In this document: positions 1 through 5,255 of the stretch, in pieces
How the letters are laid out: the number at the start of each line of letters is the position of its first letter
Numbering within the stretch: the first letter of the stretch is position 1
Source: an uncultured Coriobacteriaceae bacterium
Lineage (GTDB): Bacteria; Actinomycetota; Coriobacteriia; Coriobacteriales; Atopobiaceae
Assembly (NCBI GenBank): GCA_900549525.1
Contig: UWSJ01000067.1
Coordinates: forward strand, 1 to 9,673
Reading direction: 5' to 3'
Length of the DNA stretch: 9,673 bases
Translations under genes and position numbers: made by a program
Notes under the pieces: model-generated
Told to the model about the DNA's origin: nothing
The model's input: only the letters and a program-made list of their open reading frames with translations
The model's database searches: none

Positions 1-680
1 ACGAGGAGACCGGCCAGGGCGAGAAGATGTCCAAGAGCCGCGGCAACGCCATCGCCCCGCGCGAGGTCATGGATATGCTCGGCGTTGAAGGCTACCGCTA
101 TTACTTCATGACCGACGTGACGCCCGGTACCGATGGCGCCATCTCCTTCGGCCGTATGGAGCAGGTCTATAACACCGACCTCGCAAACAGCTGGGGCAAC
201 CTCGTGTCCCGCGCGCTCAACATGAGCGCCAAGTACTTCGACGGCAAGACTCCCGCCATCCCCGAGGGCTGGGAGACGCGCGAGAGCCCCGTACGCAAGG
301 TCGCCGAGGGCATCGTGGAGCGCTACGCCGCCAAGATGGGCGCCTTCGCCTACCACGAGGCCGCCGCCGAGGTCATGGAGCTCGTCCACGCCGCCAACCT
401 CTACATCGAGCAGTCCGAGCCCTGGGCGCTCGCGAAGGATCCTGCCAAGAATGACGAGCTCGCTGCCGTCATCTGCGACTTGCTCGAGTCCATTCGCATC
501 GTGGCGCACCTGCTCATGCCCTTCATGCCCCTCACGAGCGCCGAGGCCCTTCGTCGCATGTCGCACGGCGACGAGGCGAGCACCGACGACCTTGCGGCCG
601 TCTGCGTCTGGGGCGGGCTCAAGGCCAGCGTGTCGGTGACCAAGGGCGAGGCCCTCTTCCCGCGCCTGGAGACCAAGTAG
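1..680 (+). CDS. metG: Methionine--tRNA ligase, C-terminal part (5' end outside the window)
   Basis: Cytoplasmic class I aminoacyl-tRNA synthetase that charges tRNA-Met. The open frame runs in from the left edge (first whole codon at position 3), so the catalytic HIGH region is missing. The KMSKS signature, followed by RGN, is seen at 24-38. The rest is the alpha-helical anticodon-binding domain. Residues matching the E. coli anticodon contacts N391, R395 and W461 can be placed at 198-200 (in GNLVSR), 210-212 and 423-425 (in EPWALAK). Only about 217 residues follow the KMSKS Met, so the protein ends with the anticodon domain and lacks the C-terminal Trbp111-like dimerisation domain found in E. 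coli MetG. It is the first gene of a metG-rsmA-tatD block, and its TAG stop shares a base with the GTG start of rsmA, which implies translational coupling. Identification is secure. Confidence 0.96.
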   Translation, partial: EETGQGEKMSKSRGNAIAPREVMDMLGVEGYRYYFMTDVTPGTDGAISFGRMEQVYNTDLANSWGNLVSRALNMSAKYFDGKTPAIPEGWETRESPVRKVAEGIVERYAAKMGAFAYHEAAAEVMELVHAANLYIEQSEPWALAKDPAKNDELAAVICDLLESIRIVAHLLMPFMPLTSAEALRRMSHGDEASTDDLAAVCVWGGLKASVSVTKGEALFPRLETK

Positions 681-1669
681 TGCCTGCCTCGCCGCTCGCC
701 AACCCCACGGCCACCAGGCAGATGCTCGAGCGCTTCGGCCTGGCGACCAAGCACCGGCTCGGACAGAACTTCCTCGTGGACGACAATGTCATCGCGAAGA
801 TCCTTGAGCTTGCGCGGCTTGACGAGACGAGCAGCGTGCTCGAGGTAGGGCCGGGCATCGGTACGCTCACGCTGGGCATGCTTCCGCTCGCCGGGTCGGT
901 CGTCTCCATCGAGGCCGACCGCGAGCTGGAGCCGGTGCTGGCCGACCTGGCGCACGCGTTTCCCAACTTCGCCTATGTCATGGGCGATGCCCTGCGCGTG
1001 AGCGCGGACGAGGTGCACACGGCCTGCGGCCGCGCACGGCAAGGCGAGGCCGCCGTCCCAGGCGGTCCTGCGATGGCGACGGGCGCGACGGTCGACGAGG
1101 GCGGCCCTGCGGCGGCGTCGGACGCCGAGGGCGGCCCCGCGACGCCGACCGACCCCGCCATCCTCGTGGCCAACCTGCCCTACAACGTGGCCGCTACCAT
1201 CATCCTCAAGTACCTGAGCGAGCGCCCCTCGCTCGCGGCCGAGGTGGTGATGGTGCAGGCCGAGGTGGCCGACCGCATCTGCGCCCGCCCCGGCACGAAG
1301 GCTTACGGCGCCTATACGGCCAAGCTGTCCCTCTACGGTGAGGTCACGGGCCGGTTCGAGGTGCCGCCGACCTGCTTCATGCCCGCCCCGCATGTGAACA
1401 GTGCCGTCGTGCGCATCGACCGCTCGCCCGTCCTCCATCCGGGTACGGGTGAGCCCCTCTCCGCCGAGCGCATCGACCGAACATGCGAGGTCATCGACGC
1501 GGCCTTCGCCCAGCGGCGCAAGACCATCAGGAACTCGATGGCGGCGAGGGGCTTCGAAAAGTCCGCGCTCGACGAGGCGTTCTCAAAGGCGGGCATAGCG
1601 CCCACCTCCCGCGCGGAGGCCCTCTCGCCGGACGACTTCGTTCGCCTCGCCTGCGCGTTGGAGGAGTAG
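680..1669 (+). CDS. rsmA: 16S rRNA (adenine(1518)-N6/adenine(1519)-N6)-dimethyltransferase
   Basis: KsgA/RsmA family enzyme that uses S-adenosylmethionine to dimethylate two adjacent adenines in the 3' terminal hairpin of 16S rRNA during 30S maturation. Visible motifs: LGQNFL (residues 27-32), the SAM-binding loop EVGPGIG (55-61), the acidic ribose contact IEAD (77-80), GDAL (102-105), and the catalytic NLPY (165-168). The C-terminal part (FxQRRKTIRN near 275-285) is the usual helical RNA-binding domain. The GTG start overlaps the metG stop by one base, with GGAG eight bases upstream. At 329 aa it is longer than E. coli KsgA (273 aa). Most of the excess is an Ala/Gly/Pro-rich insertion of about 40 residues (about 112-157) between GDAL and NLPY, with GGPA repeated at residues 128, 141 and 151. 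All catalytic motifs are intact, so an active enzyme is expected. Confidence 0.96.
   Translation: MPASPLANPTATRQMLERFGLATKHRLGQNFLVDDNVIAKILELARLDETSSVLEVGPGIGTLTLGMLPLAGSVVSIEADRELEPVLADLAHAFPNFAYVMGDALRVSADEVHTACGRARQGEAAVPGGPAMATGATVDEGGPAAASDAEGGPATPTDPAILVANLPYNVAATIILKYLSERPSLAAEVVMVQAEVADRICARPGTKAYGAYTAKLSLYGEVTGRFEVPPTCFMPAPHVNSAVVRIDRSPVLHPGTGEPLSAERIDRTCEVIDAAFAQRRKTIRNSMAARGFEKSALDEAFSKAGIAPTSRAEALSPDDFVRLACALEE
1061..1150 (+). repeat. Degenerate GGPA-coding repeats inside rsmA
   Basis: Three related in-frame units begin with GGPA codons at 1061, 1100 and 1130. The last two are 30 bp apart and share most bases (EGGPAAASDA followed by EGGPATPTDP). They make up most of the low-complexity insertion in RsmA. 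The pattern suggests expansion by in-frame duplication, which is an inference. Confidence 0.7.
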
Positions 1670-1674
1670 CCATG
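1660..1674 (+). promoter_or_regulatory. Ribosome binding site that fixes the tatD start
   Basis: GGAGGAG at 1660-1666 overlaps the last codons and stop of rsmA and lies five bases before ATG 1672. It decides against the longer in-frame option that begins within rsmA and suggests the two genes are translated together. Confidence 0.75.
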
Positions 1675-2757
1675 GGGTCGAACGACGACGCGTCGGGTCT
1701 CACCGATTCGTCTCTTGCCGATGGCGAACTCTTCCACAATCGCAAGGGGAAGCCGAGGGAATGGCCTCGACCGCTCGCGCCGCTCGCGGACACGCACGGG
1801 CACCTGACGGCGTTCTGGCACCGTGACCCCGCTGCGGCCGTTGCCCGCGCGGCGCTTGCCGGCGTCCGTCTGCTCGTGGTGCCGCTCGACGCCCTCACGG
1901 ACTGCGTGCCCGGCTCCGGGGCGGATCCGGACTGCGACGACGAGCCATCCACGCCTCGGCGTACGGCTGCCGAGCTGCTCGCATTCGTAGACGACGCAGT
2001 GGCGCGTGCGCGGGTACGTATGCCACGCTATGCGGAGGCGGGCATCGTCGCCTCGGATTTTCCGGGCTATGAGATGCCGTCGGGCACGACATCCGCACTG
2101 CCTCTGGACGTGCGCGTCGTCGCGGGCGTGCATCCCTACGGCGCGGCGGAGTTCGACAATGCGTGCCGTGCGCGTATGGAAGAGCTCCTTGCGTCCGCTC
2201 GTTGCGTGGGCGTGGGGGAGATTGGGCTGGACTATACCTGTGCGGTGCCGCATGGCGTGCAGCTTGCGTGTTTTCGCGAGCAGCTCGCCATGGCGCGCGC
2301 TCACGACCTGCCCGTTGAACTTCACATCCGTGACGCTCGCGATGACGAAGCATGCGAGGCCCATGCCGACGCGCTCGCGCTGCTTCGGGAGACGGGCGTG
2401 CCGCCAAGGGGCTGTGACCTGCACTGCTACACGGGCAATGTCGAGACGATGCTGCCGTTTGCCGAGCTTGGATGCCACGTTGCCTTCGGCGGGGCGGTGA
2501 CCTTCAAGCGCAGCGACGACATTCGCGCGGCGGCTGCCGCCTGCCCCGAACGCCTTGTCGTCTCGGAGACAGACTGCCCCTACATGGCTCCCGTGCCCCT
2601 CCGGGGTGAGGAGTGCGAACCAGCCATGGTCGCCTTTTCTGCCGCCTGCGTGGCGCAGGTGCGCGAGGAAGCGCTGGGCATACCCGCGCGGGATACCTAC
2701 GCCGCGCTCTGGCGCAACGCCTGCGAGCTCTTCGGGCTCGTGAGACCCCGCCGGTAG
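1672..2757 (+). CDS. TatD-family metal-dependent hydrolase (YcfH-like)
   Basis: TIM-barrel metallohydrolase of the TatD/YcfH family, whose members act as Mg- or Mn-dependent deoxyribonucleases. The putative metal ligands are all present: H42 and H44 in DTHGHL, E183 in GEIGLDY, H218 in HIRD, H251 in HCYTG, and D301 in SETDCPY. The frame stays open upstream to 1483, but ATG 1672 is chosen because GGAGGAG (1660-1666) lies just before it, it follows the rsmA stop by two bases, and everything earlier overlaps rsmA. This gives 361 aa, about 100 more than typical TatD proteins. The excess is a polar N-terminal extension of roughly 38 residues plus an insertion around residues 77-145, between the HxH motif and GVHPY (152-156). 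metG, tatD and rsmA are common neighbours in bacteria; here rsmA comes before tatD. Function in DNA degradation or repair is inferred from the family. Confidence 0.9.
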   Translation: MGSNDDASGLTDSSLADGELFHNRKGKPREWPRPLAPLADTHGHLTAFWHRDPAAAVARAALAGVRLLVVPLDALTDCVPGSGADPDCDDEPSTPRRTAAELLAFVDDAVARARVRMPRYAEAGIVASDFPGYEMPSGTTSALPLDVRVVAGVHPYGAAEFDNACRARMEELLASARCVGVGEIGLDYTCAVPHGVQLACFREQLAMARAHDLPVELHIRDARDDEACEAHADALALLRETGVPPRGCDLHCYTGNVETMLPFAELGCHVAFGGAVTFKRSDDIRAAAAACPERLVVSETDCPYMAPVPLRGEECEPAMVAFSAACVAQVREEALGIPARDTYAALWRNACELFGLVRPRR

Positions 2758-2810
2758 TGTCGCGTCACCCCTTCCGTGCATCACCATGCCTTCTGCAGAT
2801 TGCGAGAGGG

Positions 2811-2847
2811 CATGTGCGCGGGCCCCTGATAGGATTAATCGCACATG
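2811..2847. repeat. Perfect 8-bp inverted repeat around the ddl promoter candidate
   Basis: CATGTGCG at 2811-2818 is matched by CGCACATG at 2840-2847, with a 21-bp spacer that contains the extended -10 candidate. The arm centres are 29 bp apart, close to three helical turns, so both arms would face the same side of the DNA. It could be an operator for a repressor or a chance dyad. No regulator is recognised. Confidence 0.45.
2827..2835 (+). promoter_or_regulatory. Candidate extended -10 promoter for ddl
   Basis: TGATAGGAT reads as TGn followed by a -10-like TAGGAT (2830-2835), in the 139-bp spacer before ddl. No good -35 box sits 16-18 bases upstream, as is common for extended -10 promoters. 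Transcription would begin near 2842, leaving a leader of about 55 nt. The call rests on sequence pattern only. Confidence 0.35.
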
Positions 2848-2896
2848 ACAGCTTTCTTGGGCATCGCCGCGCGCGCTGCCGTCTGAAGGAGCACCA

Positions 2897-3988
2897 ATGA
2901 GCCAGAACCTCCGCGTTGCCGTCCTGTTCGGCGGCACCTCGTCCGAGCACGACATTTCCTTGCGCTCCGCCACCAATGTGCTTGAGAGCCTTGTCGGCCT
3001 CCCGTATGACCTCGTGCTTGTGGGTATTACGCGCGAGGGCTCGTGGCTGCACTACACGGGTGACGTTTCCGACGTTGCCGAGGGGGACGCTTGGGCAACG
3101 CACGACACGATGCCCGTGGTGGTGGTGCCTGGCGAGCGTGGCGGGCTCTTCGAGCACCTTCCGGATGGCTCGCTCTCCCGTGTCGATGTTGACGTGGCCC
3201 TGCCCGTCCTGCATGGCCAGGGCGGAGAGGACGGCGTTACCCAGGCGCTGCTCGAGAGCGCTCGCATCCCCTACGTGGGCTGTGGTGTCCTGTCGAGCGC
3301 GGTGTGCATGGACAAGGACGCCTCGCACCGCCTGGCCGCGGCTTCGGGCATTCGCGTTCCGCGCTGCGAGGTGCTCTATCGCGGCTGCGGGGCCGACGAG
3401 GTGGCTGCGGCGGTGGCGGCGTGCGGCGGCTATCCCGTCTTCGTGAAGCCCGCCCGCGGGGGCTCGTCCTACGGCGTCTCGAAGGTTCGTGATGCTGGTG
3501 AGATGACAGGTGCGCTTGAGCTCGCCTTCTCGCTCGACCCCAAGGTCTCTGTGGAGGAGGCCATCGTGGGAACCGAGGTGGGCTGCGCCGTCATCGGAGA
3601 TTCGGCCGGAGAGCTCGAGATGGGGGTGGTCGACGAGACGGTCGTCTCTGACGGGGGCTTCTTCCACATCCACCAGGACCAGACGGCGGGAGCGGACGCT
3701 TCCTCGATGAACTCCTCGCTGCGCTGCCCCGCGCACATCTCTGAGGAAGAGATGGCGCGCGTTCGTGAGACGGGCTTCGCCGTGTATCGCGCGCTCTACT
3801 GCACGGGCTTCGCTCGCGTCGACCTCTTCGTCACGCCCGGGGGCGAAGTTGTCCTCAACGAAGTCAACACCATCCCCGGGCTCACGCGTTACTCGCGCTT
3901 CCCCGAGATGATGCTTGCCGCCGGACGCGACCTCGCGGGGGTGCTCGACCAGCTCATTCGCCACGCTGCTGCAGGCCAGGAGCGCTAG
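2897..3988 (+). CDS. D-alanine--D-alanine/D-lactate ligase, VanA-like in the omega loop
   Basis: ATP-grasp ligase of the Ddl/Van family that makes the terminal D-Ala-D-X dipeptide or depsipeptide used by MurF in peptidoglycan precursor synthesis in the cytoplasm. Seen in order: FGGTSSEHD with the N-terminal catalytic Glu (E17), HGQGGEDG (106-113), CMDK (137-140), the ATP-grasp lysine in VKPARGGSSYG (183-193), EVGCAVIG (227-234), FARVDLF (305-311) and the Mg ligands in NEVN (321-324). The omega loop reads FFHIHQD (255-261). This aligns with FRIHQE of VanA, so H259 matches VanA H244, the residue linked to D-lactate selectivity; E. coli DdlB has a YDYEAKY-type loop with Y216. No vanH or vanX is seen nearby. 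ATG 2897 follows AAGGAG by five bases; the length of 363 aa fits the family. comF follows after 3 bp. The family is certain; substrate choice is inferred. Confidence 0.93.
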   Translation: MSQNLRVAVLFGGTSSEHDISLRSATNVLESLVGLPYDLVLVGITREGSWLHYTGDVSDVAEGDAWATHDTMPVVVVPGERGGLFEHLPDGSLSRVDVDVALPVLHGQGGEDGVTQALLESARIPYVGCGVLSSAVCMDKDASHRLAAASGIRVPRCEVLYRGCGADEVAAAVAACGGYPVFVKPARGGSSYGVSKVRDAGEMTGALELAFSLDPKVSVEEAIVGTEVGCAVIGDSAGELEMGVVDETVVSDGGFFHIHQDQTAGADASSMNSSLRCPAHISEEEMARVRETGFAVYRALYCTGFARVDLFVTPGGEVVLNEVNTIPGLTRYSRFPEMMLAAGRDLAGVLDQLIRHAAAGQER

Positions 3989-3991
3989 GGC

Positions 3992-4792
3992 ATGAGGGCC
4001 GGCGGGCGGGCGGGGGCAGCGGGCAAAGCACCCCTGGCACCGCATGCGTCGACGTCGGGCTCGGGGGTCACCCGCCTGCTTGACGCGCTCGTCGAGCTGG
4101 CTTGGCCTACGCGCTGCTTGGTCTGCGACGCCCCTGGAGAGCTCTTGTGTGCATCGTGCAGGCGCGCGTTGCCTTGGATCTCGCAGCGATGGGCGTGTCC
4201 GTGCTGCGGGGCCCCGTTCGGCTGGGTGTCGTGCACCGAGTGCCGCGCGCCCCAGGGCGAGGCCTGGCAAACTCGCTCCTGTGTCTGCGCCCTGCCGCTT
4301 GAGGGGGCGGCGCGTGCGCTCGTTGTGGGCCACAAAGATGCGGGGGAGCGCAGGCTTGCCCCAGTGGTCGCTGCCGCCATTGCCTGCGCTCTCGACGAGG
4401 CCTCGGGCTGGCCGGCCGCCGACGGCCGCCCGCGTTTCGACCCCTCAGCCACCGACGCCGTCTGCTTCGTGCCTGCCACGGCCGCGGCGTACCGGAGGCG
4501 CGGCTTCGACCACATGGAGTCCGTCTCGCGCTCGCTCGCCGGCATGCTGGGCCTCCCCCTTGCCGACGTGCTCGCCCGCCCGCGTGCGCTCGACCAGCGC
4601 TCGCTCGACAGGGAGGCGCGCAGGGAGAACGCGCATGGCTCGATGCTTGCCGTGTCCGACGTGAGCGGGCTGTCCCTGCTGCTCGTCGACGACGTGGTGA
4701 CCACGGGTTCCTCCGTGCTTGCCTGCACCTCGGCGCTGCTCGACCGTGGCGCGCGGAGCGTGACGGCCTGCGCTCTCGCGCGGACCTGGTAG
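3992..4792 (+). CDS. ComF family protein (phosphoribosyltransferase fold with N-terminal zinc fingers)
   Basis: ComF/ComFC/GntX family. In Bacillus and Haemophilus, family members take part in DNA uptake for natural transformation; their biochemical role is unsettled. The N-terminal half has cysteine pairs typical of the family zinc ribbon: C42/C45, C53/C56, C69/C72 and C81/C84. Further on come the YRRRGFDHMES segment (167-177) and a C-terminal PRPP-binding loop LVDDVVTTGSS (231-241), as in type I phosphoribosyltransferases. The first 25 residues are a Gly/Ala-rich stretch with no clear function; AGGAG at 3978-3982, nine bases upstream, supports ATG 3992. The gene starts 3 bp after the ligase stop, so the two are probably cotranscribed. 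A GC-rich palindrome overlaps its stop codon. No other competence gene lies in the window. Confidence 0.9.
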   Translation: MRAGGRAGAAGKAPLAPHASTSGSGVTRLLDALVELAWPTRCLVCDAPGELLCASCRRALPWISQRWACPCCGAPFGWVSCTECRAPQGEAWQTRSCVCALPLEGAARALVVGHKDAGERRLAPVVAAAIACALDEASGWPAADGRPRFDPSATDAVCFVPATAAAYRRRGFDHMESVSRSLAGMLGLPLADVLARPRALDQRSLDREARRENAHGSMLAVSDVSGLSLLLVDDVVTTGSSVLACTSALLDRGARSVTACALARTW

Positions 4793-4806
4793 GGCGGCTC
4801 CGCCCT
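4791..4806 (+). terminator. GC-rich palindrome after comF, possible terminator
   Basis: AGGGCGG CT CCGCCCT is a perfect 16-bp palindrome overlapping the last two bases of the comF stop. As RNA it gives a stem of at least six pairs with a tetraloop. No real U-tract follows (the next bases are TCGCTGG), so it may be a weak or factor-assisted terminator, or an mRNA 3' end stabiliser. Confidence 0.4.
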
Positions 4807-4846
4807 TCGCTGGCGTCGTGGACGTTTCGAGCGACTTTTCACGAAC

Positions 4847-4855
4847 TGCTATACT
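4847..4855 (+). promoter_or_regulatory. Strong extended -10 promoter after comF
   Basis: TGCTATACT consists of a TGn extension and TATACT (4850-4855), five of six bases matching the consensus. The -35 region is poor (TTTCGA at 4825-4830, 19-bp spacer). This is the best promoter match in the window. The start point would be near 4862, about 390 nt before the next start codon and exactly where the 5' strand of the closing helix of the structured RNA candidate begins. Confidence 0.6.
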
Positions 4856-4861
4856 TTGCCC

Positions 4862-5183
4862 CGTCTCATTCAGGTCTGTGGTTGCGAGGGGGCGACCGCC
4901 CGCCCGACGGCACGGTTGTCGGAGGGCGCGTCGGTTCATGGTCGGCTTGTCCGGCGCCCCCTCAAGTCCAAGCCAGACGAGGGCAAAGGGATCCACGTAA
5001 GCGAGGGTGTGCGCGCCCGAGCGAGCATGGCTCGTCCTAGAGGTAAGACGCACCGCCCGTATACAACCTGGGGCATGTCGCCCCGCGGGCGAGAGGGCCA
5101 GTAGTCGAGGGAGCCGCGGCTCCCGGGGCGACCGTCCCGGTGCGCGAGTGTGGGGTCAAATACCAGGTCAGCTGAACGAGACG
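4862..5183 (+). ncRNA. Structured noncoding RNA or long leader; raiA-motif RNA candidate
   Basis: No frame here encodes a credible protein, but complementary segments are dense. The two ends can pair: 4862-4873 (CGTCTCATTCAG) with 5172-5183 (CTGAACGAGACG), a 12-bp helix with one A-C mismatch. Inside are a perfect 9-bp helix (GAGGGGGCG 4886-4894 with CGCCCCCTC 4955-4963) enclosing a hairpin at 4901-4928, plus hairpins at 5022-5034 (CGAGC/GCTCG), 5070-5084 (GGGGC/GCCCC) and 5109-5124 (GGGAGC, CGCG loop, GCTCCC). CAGGTC 5164-5169 and GACCTG 5183-5188 form an alternative to the closing helix. A strong -10 element lies right upstream. It is known that the raiA-motif RNA of Bacillota and Actinomycetota is often encoded near comFC and raiA; here comF is just upstream and raiA/hpf is one gene downstream. 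The structured RNA call is fairly strong; the raiA-motif identity is inferred from context, since I cannot recall its consensus. Confidence 0.55.
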
Positions 5184-5223
5184 ACCTGCAGGAGACGGCA
5201 CCCGTCGACGCGGGGCCGCAACC

Positions 5224-5237
5224 CGGGCATTCGCCCG
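5224..5237 (+). promoter_or_regulatory. Small hairpin just before the lipoprotein gene's RBS
   Basis: CGGGC, an ATTC loop and GCCCG form a 5-bp stem six bases upstream of GGAGG (5243-5247). There is no U-tract, so a terminator is unlikely. It could influence ribosome access. Weak evidence. Confidence 0.25.
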
Positions 5238-5242
5238 TGGGC

Positions 5243-5255
5243 GGAGGTTGGCATG
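5243..5255 (+). promoter_or_regulatory. Ribosome binding site that fixes the lipoprotein start
   Basis: GGAGG at 5243-5247 is five bases before ATG 5253. The frame is open back to 5007, but this site and the signal peptide that begins exactly here show that ATG 5253 is the start, leaving the upstream stretch noncoding. Confidence 0.8.

Noticed and set aside
1483..1671. Longer start for the TatD gene inside rsmA.
   Set aside because: It would overlap the rsmA 3' end by about 190 bp, while ATG 1672 has GGAGGAG at good spacing.
2765..4333. Long open frames on the minus strand (also at 401-1438, 1333-2976, 5478-6503, 6118-7053 and 7061-8113).
   Set aside because: They lie opposite well-identified plus-strand genes, have Arg/His/Ala-rich composition with no recognisable motifs, and are expected from the codon bias of GC-rich genes.
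4979..4990. c-di-GMP (GEMM) riboswitch-like GAGGGCAAAGGG.
   Set aside because: Only a few bases match; the paired tetraloop-receptor architecture and GACGCAAAGCC block are absent.
4862..5183. RNase P RNA, tmRNA or SRP RNA as the identity of the structured region.
   Set aside because: The conserved GAGGAAAGTCC block of RNase P, the TpsiC arm and CCA-type end of tmRNA, and the SRP GGAAG/AGCA loop sequences are not seen.
5189..5200. Cobalamin-riboswitch B12-box-like CAGGAGACGGCA.
   Set aside because: The end of the box differs from the consensus (CAGGAGACCTGCC) and no GCCACTG or other conserved blocks occur upstream.
5007..5252. Upstream in-frame extension of the lipoprotein gene.
   Set aside because: A signal peptide with lipobox starts exactly at ATG 5253, which has its own GGAGG; the upstream translation is Arg/Gly-rich and overlaps the RNA helices.
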